DNA from: Chloroflexota bacterium
GTDB taxonomy: Bacteria > Chloroflexota > Anaerolineae > UBA2200
Direction of reading: 5' to 3'
DNA length: 64,000 bases
NCBI GenBank assembly: GCA_014360755.1
Contig: JACIWX010000006.1
Span: 91,748-155,747, forward strand
Each line of letters begins with the position of its first letter. Positions within the stretch are counted from its first letter, which is position 1. Below the pieces are notes generated by a model. It made no database searches and had not been told where the DNA came from. It saw only the letters and a list, made by a program, of their open reading frames with translations. Position numbers and translations under genes: made by a program. Below, piece after piece: positions 10,159-18,716 of this stretch.

Positions 10159-11331
10159 TTATGGCAAATCTGGCCCAGTTCTGTCAAGCAGCCTGGCGAT
10201 TTCCTCCACGATCTGGAACGTTGCCTGGGGATGGCCCAGCTTGCGTGCATTGGCAGCGAACTGTTCCAGTATCGCTTCCTGTGGGCCAAACCAACCACTA
10301 ATGACCTCTGCAATCTGCCACGGTTCAGTGACATAGACTCCCACGCCGTGCTTCAACACATAGGGCACATTGCCCGACTCTTGACCGGGAATGTAGCCGC
10401 TAAGCACAATGGGTAGCCCTAGAGCGCAAGCCTCTGCGATAGTGCCGGGGCCAGCCTTGGTAATGATGCAGTCGCTCGCTATCATCCAATCCCAGATGTT
10501 CTCTACAAACCCATGGATGATGGTAGGCACGGGCCAAGCATAAGCACTCAGTTCCCTCTGCAGCTCCAAATTGCGGCCGCAGATCACTACCAACTGACCC
10601 GCTGGCTGCCCCACGGCTTGGCCACGAGCAGCTAAACGTTCCGCTACTGCCTGCGCGATTTCCCCCACCGGTCCCATGCCTTCGCCTCCGCCAGCAATCA
10701 ACACCGCTTTGACATCAGGCAGCATACCCAGCCTCTGGCGCATGGTTGGCTTCGGCGGTGGTTTTTGGGCAAAGGCTGGTCGGATGGGCAAACCAAACTG
10801 ACGCAACTGCGATGGACGCAGCCCAGCGCGCAGTGCCAGGGCATAGCCCTCTTCGCTGGGGACAAAACAGAGCGTGACGCGAGGGTCAAACCAAACTGGA
10901 GGAATGGTGATTAAATCAGTCACCACAGTAATGAAAGGGACAACCTGCTTCATGTGCTGCAACACTTCCAGTGTAATCTGCTGCATCAAGGGGTGAACAG
11001 AGACAATCAAATCGGGATGGCAGTCCTCAATTGCTCCACGGACAAAGGGCAACAAAAAGGTAGCCGTAACCCTCATCAATGGCTCTAATAGTTCGGGTTT
11101 CTCTCCAATATCATAAATGAACTTGTATAACCAGGGCGCATCGTTCACTAAGAAGCGATACGTTTTGGGTATTTGATTCAGGGGCGGAGGTGTGTGCTGA
11201 ATCCACAAATCGATCATATCCACCTGAAACTGCGTGCCGTATCGCACCTGGAAGGTATCTCGTATGGCTTCGGCGCTGGCTCGGTGCCCGCCGCCTGTTT
11301 CACTCATTAGAATCAAGATTCTTTTGCTCAT
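10159..11331 (-). CDS. MGDG synthase-type glycosyltransferase (GT28-like)
   Basis: 390 residues starting MSKRILILMSETGGGHRASA. The GGGHRASA motif and the later GGGEGMGPVGEIAQAV and KAGPGTIAEACALGLPIVL donor-binding blocks match monogalactosyl/glucosyl-diacylglycerol synthases and MurG-like GT-B enzymes. The likely role is sugar transfer to diacylglycerol at the cytosolic membrane face, making glycolipid. It lies 29 nt upstream of the ABC exporter on the same strand and 6 nt downstream of the LigD-type gene, so the four genes may share a transcript. The exact sugar is unknown. Confidence 0.85.
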   Translation of the reverse strand: MSKRILILMSETGGGHRASAEAIRDTFQVRYGTQFQVDMIDLWIQHTPPPLNQIPKTYRFLVNDAPWLYKFIYDIGEKPELLEPLMRVTATFLLPFVRGAIEDCHPDLIVSVHPLMQQITLEVLQHMKQVVPFITVVTDLITIPPVWFDPRVTLCFVPSEEGYALALRAGLRPSQLRQFGLPIRPAFAQKPPPKPTMRQRLGMLPDVKAVLIAGGGEGMGPVGEIAQAVAERLAARGQAVGQPAGQLVVICGRNLELQRELSAYAWPVPTIIHGFVENIWDWMIASDCIITKAGPGTIAEACALGLPIVLSGYIPGQESGNVPYVLKHGVGVYVTEPWQIAEVISGWFGPQEAILEQFAANARKLGHPQATFQIVEEIARLLDRTGPDLP

Positions 11332-11337
11332 TTGCCG

Positions 11338-12237
11338 CTACCCCGAAGTCAGTGGGGGCAAGCGCTGCCCTCCCTGTAGCACTGGGGCAAACAAGTCGCC
11401 CACCTCCTGCAAACGTTCAGGCAGCGTATGCAAATTCAACTCCGAGGGGCGTATTCGCCCTGCTTCGACCTCACTCCAGGCAAGCGGAGCCGATACCGGG
11501 GCACGGGGTTGCGCCCGCAACGTGTACGGTGCGGCCGTATTTCTTCCTATACTGTTCTGGGCATGGTCAATCGTCACCTGACGGCCCCGATGCGTAGCGC
11601 CATGCGCCACCGCAATGAGCTCAGGGTACGAAACAGCCAGCCGCTCTGCCAACGTTTTGACCCACATGCGCACCTCATCAAATGTATGGCTTGGTTCCAG
11701 AGGCAAATAGACGTGCACACCTCGACCACCGCTGGTTTTTGGATAACTGCGCAAATGCAACTCCTCCAAGGCATCACGCACCCGCAATGCCGCTTGTAAG
11801 ACATCGGAAAAGGTGGCCTCGTCTCCCGGGTCCAGGTCAAGAATGGCCATATCCGGCTGCGCCAGATTCATGGCACAGGAAGCCCAGGTATGAAACTCAA
11901 TCGCCCCTTCATTCGCCAGCCATAGTAACCCCGCCGCATTATCTACTATCGGTAATTGGATCAGGCGCTCGGACGTCGCTGGCTGGTAATCTACGTAGCG
12001 CAACCACGTGGGGGCATGCTCCGGTGCATCCCGTCGGTAGTAGGAAAAGCCATGGATGCCATCAGGAAAAACGCGCAAGGTCACCGGCCGATCTTTTAGA
12101 TATGGCAGCATGGTCGGCGCGACCATCTGATAATAGCGCAACATGTCTTCTTTGGTCAAACGATCTTCCGGCCAGAAAACTTTGTCCAAATGGGAAAGCT
12201 CAAGCGTGCGGCCATCTAGCTGCCATGTTTCGGTCAT
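11338..12237 (-). CDS. Stand-alone LigD polymerase/primase domain protein
   Basis: 299 residues matching the archaeo-eukaryotic primase-like polymerase domain of DNA ligase D. Landmarks are VFWPEDRLTKEDML near the N-terminus, FHTWASCAMNLAQPDMAILDLDPGD with the catalytic DLDPGD, YPKTSGGRGVHVYLPL, and a final VTIDHAQN block. The domain fills gaps with a preference for ribonucleotides in end joining. No ligase or nuclease domain is fused, and no Ku gene is in the window. An upstream in-frame ATG exists at 12270, but an AAGGAG SD site supports 12237. Confidence 0.88.
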   Translation of the reverse strand: MTETWQLDGRTLELSHLDKVFWPEDRLTKEDMLRYYQMVAPTMLPYLKDRPVTLRVFPDGIHGFSYYRRDAPEHAPTWLRYVDYQPATSERLIQLPIVDNAAGLLWLANEGAIEFHTWASCAMNLAQPDMAILDLDPGDEATFSDVLQAALRVRDALEELHLRSYPKTSGGRGVHVYLPLEPSHTFDEVRMWVKTLAERLAVSYPELIAVAHGATHRGRQVTIDHAQNSIGRNTAAPYTLRAQPRAPVSAPLAWSEVEAGRIRPSELNLHTLPERLQEVGDLFAPVLQGGQRLPPLTSG

Positions 12238-12493
12238 GTCATTTTGCTCTCCTTGTCTCTTGAATGCCATTGTGTCCTACCGGTACTTGGATAAACGGAA
12301 GTGTCATCCAGTGGCATATCTCTATAAAATCGGATCATCACAAACCTCTCCATAGCAAACAACGCAGCATCTGAATTTGTTTTCGCTAGTGTCCGGCCAA
12401 TTTCTCACCGCGCAAAAAGCGACGTTGCTAATTGTAACCGAAATGCTGTTTCGGACAAATCTGGTCAGTGCTGCGGGGCAGTTCGCTTTTCTA

Positions 12494-12624
12494 GAGAGTG
12501 TTGAAAAAGTCCTTTCAGTGTCATGCTGAACGAAGTGAAGCATCTCACAGTACTTGGGAAAATACGGCTAAAGTTACGCGAGACCCTTCGCTTTGCTTAG
12601 GGTGACAAGATTTTCAACACTCTC
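12494..12624. mobile_element. 131-bp MITE-like element, copy 1
   Basis: Ends are perfect 14-bp inverted repeats (GAGAGTGTTGAAAA at 12494, its complement ending 12624). It is flanked by the 7-bp direct repeat TTTTCTA (12487-12493 and 12625-12631), as expected of a target duplication. Near-identical copies lie at 45383-45513 and 59504-59633. The interior is palindromic (TGCTGAACGAAGTGAAGCA, CCTTCGCTTTGC) and has no ORF. It fills part of the 461-nt gap between the LigD-type gene and the nucleotidyltransferase gene, where nothing else was recognised. Confidence 0.85.
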
Positions 12625-12698
12625 TTTTCTACTGGCACGGCGGGATGAACCGAGCAACAGCGTTCCATAGAATGCCCAGCGGTTCTGCGCGGACTATA

Positions 12699-13445
12699 CT
12701 AGGCAACGAATTCTTCTTGCACCAGCCTCACACTGAGCACCTGCTGTGTATAGTTGAAGTGATCCCGCTGATCAACTTGAGCGGCATAGCAAGTATGGGA
12801 GACATCACAGGCGAAGAGGTCTTGACATCGGGCAATAAGGCTTCGTGCGAGATGGATAAGCGAACACTGCCCTGCCCGATGGCGCAGCAAATAGGAAAGG
12901 TCATGCAGAATGTACGGTTGGAAGAGGAATATGCCAGCGTCTACGGCATGCCAATGTGGCAAACGCTTGCCAATGTGCTGCACACGGCCCTGTGCATCCA
13001 GTTGCACTTTGATCCCGTTGTGCCCTCCGAATCCCTTCTTATGGCGGCGAGTCACACACATCACATGCGTCTGCCAAGGATAAGCCAATAGGGGAAAAAG
13101 GATATGGGGAGGAAAAATGCGATCCGCCAACGCCAAGACAAAGGACTCACCCCCTACAAAGGGCTGCGCTGCATAGAGAGAGGTAGCACTGCCGCGTGCA
13201 TACCAGGGATTGTACAGGCAGTAGATGGCAATTCCGTACCGCGCACTATCCTGGAGATAAGCACGCAGGATTTCCTCGTTGGGTCCCAGCACAACGCCCA
13301 GTTCCTCAAAGCCGGCGTTTACAAATGCCTCGATGGCATAGTCTATCAAAGGTCGCTCAGGTACAGACGTAGAAAGCTTGAGCAAATGCACCGCCAACGG
13401 CGATAGGTACTGACCGAGGCCTGTGGCAACAATCACTCCCTTCAT
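12699..13445 (-). CDS. Nucleotidyltransferase-like protein with altered active site
   Basis: 248 residues starting MKGVIVATGLGQYLSPL. The fold is that of sugar-phosphate nucleotidyltransferases. The middle block NPWYARGSATSLYAAQPF followed by FVLALADRIFPPHIL most resembles inositol-phosphate or phosphocholine cytidylyltransferases. The canonical GxGxR loop reads GLGQY, so the usual Arg is Tyr13, while Lys23 is kept. The start is ATG 13445 with AAGGAG 6 nt upstream. A c-di-AMP riboswitch and terminator precede it. Activity may be lost or changed. Confidence 0.6.
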   Translation of the reverse strand: MKGVIVATGLGQYLSPLAVHLLKLSTSVPERPLIDYAIEAFVNAGFEELGVVLGPNEEILRAYLQDSARYGIAIYCLYNPWYARGSATSLYAAQPFVGGESFVLALADRIFPPHILFPLLAYPWQTHVMCVTRRHKKGFGGHNGIKVQLDAQGRVQHIGKRLPHWHAVDAGIFLFQPYILHDLSYLLRHRAGQCSLIHLARSLIARCQDLFACDVSHTCYAAQVDQRDHFNYTQQVLSVRLVQEEFVA

Positions 13446-13497
13446 GCGCATCTCCTTTCTACATTGGCCACTGGCGGTAAGGGGGTGCTGCAGTGCA

Positions 13498-13521
13498 ACA
13501 AAAAACCGGGCAAAGCCCGGC
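13498..13521 (-). terminator. Riboswitch expression-platform terminator
   Basis: Minus strand GCCGGG-CTTT-GCCCGG stem followed by a run of six T. It sits between the c-di-AMP aptamer and the gene at 13445, so it is the likely switching terminator. Confidence 0.8.
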
Positions 13522-13594
13522 TTGTCGCATCCAGCAAGGAAAAACTGCGGTCAATTCACTTTCTGTGCACACCCGAAAAGGCACAAATAGCTCT

Positions 13595-13725
13595 ATCTTC
13601 CACAGGCTACGAGGTTAGCTGACGGGTTTGAGAGGGAAGACTCTCCTACTCGTACCCACGAGATACACCCCAAGAAATCGGTTCCCCCGTTCCCCGCATG
13701 GGGACTCGCCAGAGCCGAAAGATCT
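13595..13725 (-). ncRNA. c-di-AMP riboswitch (ydaO/yuaA leader)
   Basis: Read on the minus strand, the region has the hallmark conserved blocks of the ydaO aptamer in order: GGCGAGTCC, GGGGGAACC, TTGGGGTG, and AACCCGTCAGCTAACCTCG followed by TAGCC. These match the B. subtilis ydaO leader closely as I recall it. The aptamer binds cyclic di-AMP and normally turns the downstream gene off. A terminator follows about 75 nt later, then the nucleotidyltransferase-like gene. Confidence 0.93.
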
Positions 13726-13740
13726 ATTCGATTTGGCGTT

Positions 13741-13768
13741 ATTCTAACCAGAAATGCGCATTTGTCAA
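13741..13768 (-). promoter_or_regulatory. Promoter of the riboswitch transcript
   Basis: Minus strand TTGACA (13768-13763), 16-nt spacer, TAGAAT (13746-13741), immediately upstream of the aptamer. Confidence 0.65.
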
Positions 13769-13793
13769 ATTGTGTGCCTACTCCCCACTGTGT

Positions 13794-13883
13794 TATAATA
13801 CGCCTGAGGATGCCCTTCACCCATCACCCGTGATTCCTTACTCATCCCGCAACACCGAATACGGAACACGCAATACGGAATAG
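13794..13883 (+). promoter_or_regulatory. TATAAT box and short AT-rich repeats before the ATP-grasp gene
   Basis: TATAAT at 13794-13799 is a good -10 for the plus-strand gene at 13901, though no TTGACA lies at normal spacing. Between 13850 and 13883 short direct repeats of the type AATACGGAA/CACGCAATACGG occur; similar degenerate repeats are common in intergenic DNA of this kind of genome. Confidence 0.35.
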
Positions 13884-13900
13884 AATACGCACACCCCGAA

Positions 13901-14794
13901 ATGACCCATGACCTTTGCATCGCCTGGAACTGGGAATACGACGCTGACTTCGTCGCTCTACTGGAGACAGCATGTCAGGCGCGCGGGCTGTCGCTGCTGC
14001 AAATTACCCCGCACAACTTAGCCTGGGCTTGTCAAGCACTGGCGACCGGCGAACTGGCTTTCCGCGTCCTTCTTGACCGTGCCTCTGATGCTGATCCAGA
14101 GTTCATGCCCATCGTAGCCTGGGCGCGTAAGACTGGCGTGCGCTGCATCAACGCCTGTGAGAAAGCGCGCCGTGCCTGGGACAAAGCAGCGATGCACCTA
14201 GAATTTGTGCGCGCCGGCGTGCTTGTGCCACGCGCCTTCATCCTCCCACCGTACAATGAGCTACCAGATCTCCCAGCGCTCGACCTGAGTTCGCTGGGCC
14301 CCACATTTACCATCAAACCTGCTTGCCGTGGAGGTGGCGAGGGGGTGGTTAACGAAGCCACCTCCTGGCAGGAGGTACTGATCGCCCGGCAATCTTACCC
14401 TGAGGATGGATACCTGTTACAAGCCCGTGTCGTCCCTGCCCAGCTAGGCACGCGGCCCGCGTGGTTCCGCATCATCTATTGCGCCGGACAGGTCTACCCT
14501 TGCTGGTGGGACGTTCAGACCCATCGGTACACCCCACTTAGCCTAGCGGAGGAAACTCAGTATGCCCTAGCGCCATTGCGCAGCATCACTGCCCACATTG
14601 CGAGCCTGTGCGGCTTGGAACTTTTCTCCACCGAAATCGCCGTTTCTACGGACGGCCGCTTCCTTGCCGTTGATTATGTCAATGACCCCATTGACCTGCG
14701 CCTGCAATCCAAAGCGACAGATGGTGTCCCTGATGACATTGTGCTCTCCATTGCAGCGCAACCGGCTACGTTCGTGCTGAAGATACAAAAGTAA
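13901..14794 (+). CDS. ATP-grasp domain protein of unknown substrate
   Basis: 297 residues. The central part FTIKPACRGGGEGVVNEA is the ATP-grasp glycine-rich loop with its lysine. LFSTEIAVSTDGRFLAVDYVNDPIDLRLQS near the C-terminus carries the acidic metal ligands (E, D, N) of the family. This predicts carboxylate-amine or carboxylate-thiol ligation, or a peptide ligase; the substrate is unknown. The N-terminal third looks like a pre-ATP-grasp domain. No strong SD site precedes the ATG. It is divergent from the riboswitch transcript and convergent with the liv operon. Confidence 0.7.
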   Translation: MTHDLCIAWNWEYDADFVALLETACQARGLSLLQITPHNLAWACQALATGELAFRVLLDRASDADPEFMPIVAWARKTGVRCINACEKARRAWDKAAMHLEFVRAGVLVPRAFILPPYNELPDLPALDLSSLGPTFTIKPACRGGGEGVVNEATSWQEVLIARQSYPEDGYLLQARVVPAQLGTRPAWFRIIYCAGQVYPCWWDVQTHRYTPLSLAEETQYALAPLRSITAHIASLCGLELFSTEIAVSTDGRFLAVDYVNDPIDLRLQSKATDGVPDDIVLSIAAQPATFVLKIQK

Positions 14795-14818
14795 AAAGCC
14801 GGGTTCTATCACCCGGCT
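14793..14818 (-). terminator. Terminator of the liv operon
   Basis: AGCCGGGT pairs with ACCCGGCT around a 6-nt loop, and on the minus strand it is followed by TTTTTAC. It lies just after livF and touches the stop codon of the convergent ATP-grasp gene. Confidence 0.75.
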
Positions 14819-14871
14819 CATGCAAAATGCCAAGGATCATGCACAAACGCGCGGTAAGCAATGCGTCGCGC

Positions 14872-15585
14872 CTACCTTCCCAAATACGCCGCTTTGACTA
14901 GAGGATTCTCGAGCAGTTCTGCTGCCGGCCCCTCGAGCACAATGTTTCCCGTCTCCAACACATACGCGCGGTGGGCAATGGAAAGAGCCATGGCAGCATT
15001 CTGCTCTACCAACAGAATGCTGGTGCCCCGTGCGTTGATTTCCTGGATGATGCGGAAAATCTCCTCCACCAGAAGCGGAGACAAGCCCATAGAAGGCTCA
15101 TCCAGAAGCAACAACTTGGGATTGGACATCAAACCGCGCCCCATGGCTAGCATCTGCTGCTCCCCGCCGGAGAGCGTGCCTCCAGGCTGATTGATGCGTT
15201 CCTTCAAACGTGGGAAACTGGCGAAAACCCGCTCCATAGATTCCTGAATCCCTTTGGGGTCATTGCGTGTATAAGCACCCATCTCCAGATTTTCGCGCAC
15301 GGTCAACGGCGCAAAGATTTTCCGCCCCTCAGGAACCTGGGAAATGCCCAGCGATACAATCTTAGGCGCAGACACTTTGGTCAGATCAATGCCTTTGAAA
15401 AGAATGCTACCCTGCCGAGGGCGCAACAGCCCCGAGATGGTTTTCAATGTCGTGCTCTTGCCAGCACCGTTGGCACCAATCAGGGTAACGATCTCGCCTT
15501 CTTCGATGTGGAAAGAAATGCCTTGTAGGGCATGGATAGCCCCGTAGAAGACATGCAGGTCTTTGACTTCCAGCAATGCTGCCAT
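14872..15585 (-). CDS. livF: Branched-chain amino acid ABC transporter ATPase LivF
   Basis: 237 residues, with Walker A GANGAGKST, signature LSGGEQQMLAMGRGLM and Walker B LLLLDEPSMGLSP. The short LivF form has the typical end AELLENPLVKAAYLG. With LivG it drives uptake of Leu/Ile/Val or related compounds. Last gene of the five-gene minus-strand liv operon, 6 nt after livG. Confidence 0.95.
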   Translation of the reverse strand: MAALLEVKDLHVFYGAIHALQGISFHIEEGEIVTLIGANGAGKSTTLKTISGLLRPRQGSILFKGIDLTKVSAPKIVSLGISQVPEGRKIFAPLTVRENLEMGAYTRNDPKGIQESMERVFASFPRLKERINQPGGTLSGGEQQMLAMGRGLMSNPKLLLLDEPSMGLSPLLVEEIFRIIQEINARGTSILLVEQNAAMALSIAHRAYVLETGNIVLEGPAAELLENPLVKAAYLGR

Positions 15586-15591
15586 AGTGTG

Positions 15592-16419
15592 CTACACCCT
15601 CCTCCCTGCTTTGCCCAGATAGGCTTCGATCACTCTAGGGTTGTTGGAAACTTCATCCGCAGTACCCCGTGCAATCACCTGACCAAAGTCCATCACGGTG
15701 ATCCACTCACAAATGCCCATGACGACGCGCATTTGGTGCTCGATAAGCACGATGGTCAGTTTGAACTTGTCGCGGATAAAGTGAATCAAGTCCATCAAAC
15801 CATGCACTTCACGCGGGTTCATACCCGCTGCTGGTTCATCCAGCAACAGCAGTTTAGGCTGAGCCGCCAGAGCACGGGCAATCTCCACCCGTCGCTGTTC
15901 CCCATAAGGCAGGTTGCTGGCAATCTCATCCTGGCGATCCAGCAAGTTGAACAAAGCCAGCAATTCCTGTGCTTTCTCTGTCAGTTCACGCTCCCGCTGC
16001 TCAAATAAGCCATTCTGCACCATCGCATGGAACAACCCATAGCCAGCATGGGGGTGATACGCGATACGCACATTGTCCAGCACAGTCAGGCGTGGGAAAA
16101 GGCGGATGTTCTGGAAAGTACGTCCAATCCCCGCCTGCGTGATGGCATGAGGAGGCAAGCCAACCAAGTTTTTGCCATAGAAGGTAATTTGCCCTGAAGT
16201 CACAGGAATCAAGGCATTGATCATATTAAAAACGGTTGTCTTGCCCGCACCGTTGGGGCCAATCAGGCCCACCAATTCCCCTTCGCAGACCGTCAGATCA
16301 AAATCACGGACAGCCCAAAGCCCACCTTCATAACCCGACGCCGTCAGTCGTCCGCCAAAGTTCTTAGACAACCCCTTGATATCCAGGACAACAGGCCTTT
16401 CATCCATGCTCGCTGTCAT
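15592..16419 (-). CDS. livG: Branched-chain amino acid ABC transporter ATPase LivG
   Basis: 275 residues, with Walker A GPNGAGKTT, Walker B KLLLLDEPAAGMNP and the LivG-specific insert around LPPHAITQAGIGRTFQNIRLF. The C-terminus VIEAYLGKAG is typical of the family. The gene starts 2 nt after the livM stop, indicating translational coupling. Partner of LivF in the membrane-bound importer. Confidence 0.95.
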   Translation of the reverse strand: MTASMDERPVVLDIKGLSKNFGGRLTASGYEGGLWAVRDFDLTVCEGELVGLIGPNGAGKTTVFNMINALIPVTSGQITFYGKNLVGLPPHAITQAGIGRTFQNIRLFPRLTVLDNVRIAYHPHAGYGLFHAMVQNGLFEQRERELTEKAQELLALFNLLDRQDEIASNLPYGEQRRVEIARALAAQPKLLLLDEPAAGMNPREVHGLMDLIHFIRDKFKLTIVLIEHQMRVVMGICEWITVMDFGQVIARGTADEVSNNPRVIEAYLGKAGRRV

Positions 16420-16421
16420 AA

Positions 16422-17591
16422 CTACTTATCCTCCGCCGGTTGAGGATTGCCAGCCCCCACTGGAGCTGCTTGTGGCTTCATCTCGCGCAAAAGTGTTTTG
16501 GGCACCGGCCACTTCGGCGCCCGCAAGAAGCCAAGTTCAACCCTGCCCATCAAGCCTTCTTGTCGTAACAGCATGATCAACAAGAGAGCAATGGGATAGA
16601 CCACAAAACGCCACGCCTCAAAGCCCTGTGGCAACCAAATACGCATGCCTTCCAACGAAATCGCCCAGAGGAACGTAGCGATGAGCGTGCCCGTCATATT
16701 GCCCAACCCACCGAAGACGATGATAATCAGTGGGTCAAAAGAGCGGACAAAGGAGAAGTAACCAGGTGACAGGAAGGCATACAAATGTGCATAGAGCCCT
16801 CCTGCCAGTCCGGCGAGGAAACTGCCAATAACGAAGGAAACGGTTTTGTACTTGAGGACATCAATGCCCATTGCTTGGGCAGCTACTTCGTCCTCGCGCA
16901 CTGAGATAATGGCGCGGCCCACGCTGGAGTATATGATATTCCTGATGATGACAATAGTTAGAATCAGGAAAAGAAAAGCCCAGAAGAAAGAGGTCATTTG
17001 CGGGATACCAACCATCCCGCGTGCTCCCTTGGTCTCTGGAATCACCTGGTCAGAGTTAATAATCAATACCTGTACTATGACGGTGAAACCAAGCGTTGCA
17101 ATGCCGAAATAATCAGAGCCCAAGCGTAAAAGCACGATGTAGCCAAAACCAAGGCTGACCACTGCCGCCAAAACGGCACCAGCCAAAAGAGCGATAAACA
17201 ATACAAGAGACTTGCCCGCGTCAAAGTGGAAAAGCGTAATTTCAGCCATTGGGATCAGCTTCTGCAACAGGGGCGGAACGCGCAGGATTATGCCTTGAAC
17301 GGGGTAGCTAATCCTTTCCGCCCAATGGTAAGTGATCAGCGCTGCAGTATACGCACCAATGGCATAAAAACCCCACTGCCCCAACGAAAACTGCCCATTG
17401 AAGCCATAAATCAGGTTCAAGCCTAAGCAAATGATCGCCATAATGCAGGGGAAAACAATCCAAGCCGTACGGCGGAATTCCGTCATACGGGGCATCATTA
17501 CCCACTGCACGACTAAAAAGACCATGCATACTGCCAACCAGAACAACCAGCTCTGGCCTAGAAAACGCAACCGAGATTTCGTCATACCCAC
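16422..17591 (-). CDS. livM: Branched-chain amino acid ABC transporter permease LivM
   Basis: 389 residues, longer than LivH, with about ten hydrophobic segments. The LivM landmarks GLNLIYGFNGQFSLGQWGFYAIGAY and the EAA-like loop RAIISVREDEVAAQAMGID are present. A charged tail of about 35 residues (PAEDK end) faces the cytosol. It pairs with LivH to form the channel. Confidence 0.95.
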   Translation of the reverse strand: MGMTKSRLRFLGQSWLFWLAVCMVFLVVQWVMMPRMTEFRRTAWIVFPCIMAIICLGLNLIYGFNGQFSLGQWGFYAIGAYTAALITYHWAERISYPVQGIILRVPPLLQKLIPMAEITLFHFDAGKSLVLFIALLAGAVLAAVVSLGFGYIVLLRLGSDYFGIATLGFTVIVQVLIINSDQVIPETKGARGMVGIPQMTSFFWAFLFLILTIVIIRNIIYSSVGRAIISVREDEVAAQAMGIDVLKYKTVSFVIGSFLAGLAGGLYAHLYAFLSPGYFSFVRSFDPLIIIVFGGLGNMTGTLIATFLWAISLEGMRIWLPQGFEAWRFVVYPIALLLIMLLRQEGLMGRVELGFLRAPKWPVPKTLLREMKPQAAPVGAGNPQPAEDK

Positions 17592-17642
17592 TCCTATCAG
17601 TCGGATTTAGCCTTCTTATTGGGATTTGGCCATTGGAATGTG

Positions 17643-18638
17643 TTACGCCTTCTCCTTGGCCGCCTCGCCAAACAATCCCGTCGGCCTGAAGAGCAACACA
17701 ATAATCAAGATAGAGAACACAATGGCATCGCGCAACGTCGAAGACAAGTACCCTTGGCTCAAAGTTTCTATCATGCCAATCAGCAGTGAGCCTATAAACG
17801 CGCCAGGGATGCTACCAATGCCACCAAATACGGCGGCAATGAATGCCTTCAAGCCAGGCATCACGCCCAAGAAAGTGCGGATCTGCGGATAGACAATCAC
17901 GTACAACATGCCCCCTACGCCTGCTAGAGCGGCGCCGATGGCAAAGGTAAAGGTGATCACCAAGTCCACATCAATGCCCATCAGACGCGCCGTGGGCTTA
18001 TCCCAAGCCACAGCGCGCATGGCTTTCCCCAACTTGGTACGATAGACAAGATACCATAGGATAACGAGCAGCATCGTGCTGACCGCAATGACAATAAACA
18101 TGATGTTGGAAAAAGTCACCCCGGCCACATCCCAGGTTTTGAACTTGATTGGCAAAGGCGTATAGTTGATAAAGTTCGGTGTGAAGACAAAGTCCAAAGC
18201 AGTGAAATACTCCAAGAAGAACGAAACACCAATGGCAGTGATGAGAGCGGCGATGCGTGGAGCATCCCGCAGAGGTTTATACGCAACTCGTTCGATGACC
18301 ACAGCCAGGAACGCGCAGACCACCATTGCCAACAACATCGCTGGAACAAACCCCCAATGATAGCGTGTTGTCGCATAATAAGCCGTAAAGGCACCGACCA
18401 TGAACACATCGCCATGGGCAAAATTAATCAGGCGCACGATGCCATATACCATGGTATAGCCTAGCGCAATCAACGCATAGACAAAGCCCAGGCGGATGCC
18501 ATCCACCATGAACTGCGCAAAGAGCACTGGGTTCTCGCGGAAACGCCCAACTAGCCATAACAAGATCAACAACCCTGCTAGGACCGCGTACCAACCTCTA
18601 CGCAAAAAAGGAATGAAACGATTCAAGGCATTTTGCAT
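17643..18638 (-). CDS. livH: Branched-chain amino acid ABC transporter permease LivH
   Basis: 331 residues from ATG 18638, which has GAGGAGGAG upstream; the open frame reaches 18686 without a better start. It has about eight membrane segments. YALIALGYTMVYGIVRLINFAHGDVFM and the coupling loop AMRAVAWDKPTARLMGID are LivH signatures. 51 nt separate it from livM. Confidence 0.95.
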   Translation of the reverse strand: MQNALNRFIPFLRRGWYAVLAGLLILLWLVGRFRENPVLFAQFMVDGIRLGFVYALIALGYTMVYGIVRLINFAHGDVFMVGAFTAYYATTRYHWGFVPAMLLAMVVCAFLAVVIERVAYKPLRDAPRIAALITAIGVSFFLEYFTALDFVFTPNFINYTPLPIKFKTWDVAGVTFSNIMFIVIAVSTMLLVILWYLVYRTKLGKAMRAVAWDKPTARLMGIDVDLVITFTFAIGAALAGVGGMLYVIVYPQIRTFLGVMPGLKAFIAAVFGGIGSIPGAFIGSLLIGMIETLSQGYLSSTLRDAIVFSILIIVLLFRPTGLFGEAAKEKA

Positions 18639-18672
18639 TTTGCGAACTGACTCCTCCTCTCTTTTCAGAAAC

Positions 18673-18706
18673 AAGGGAGGGGGCACGACCTCGTGCCCCC
18701 TCCCTT
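18673..18706 (-). terminator. Strong hairpin between livK and livH
   Basis: A perfect 16-bp stem (AAGGGAGGGGGCACGA with its complement) between the binding-protein and permease genes, with only a weak T-rich tail on the minus strand. It likely stabilises livK mRNA or partly terminates, giving more binding protein than permease. Confidence 0.55.
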
Positions 18707-18716
18707 CATAAGGACA

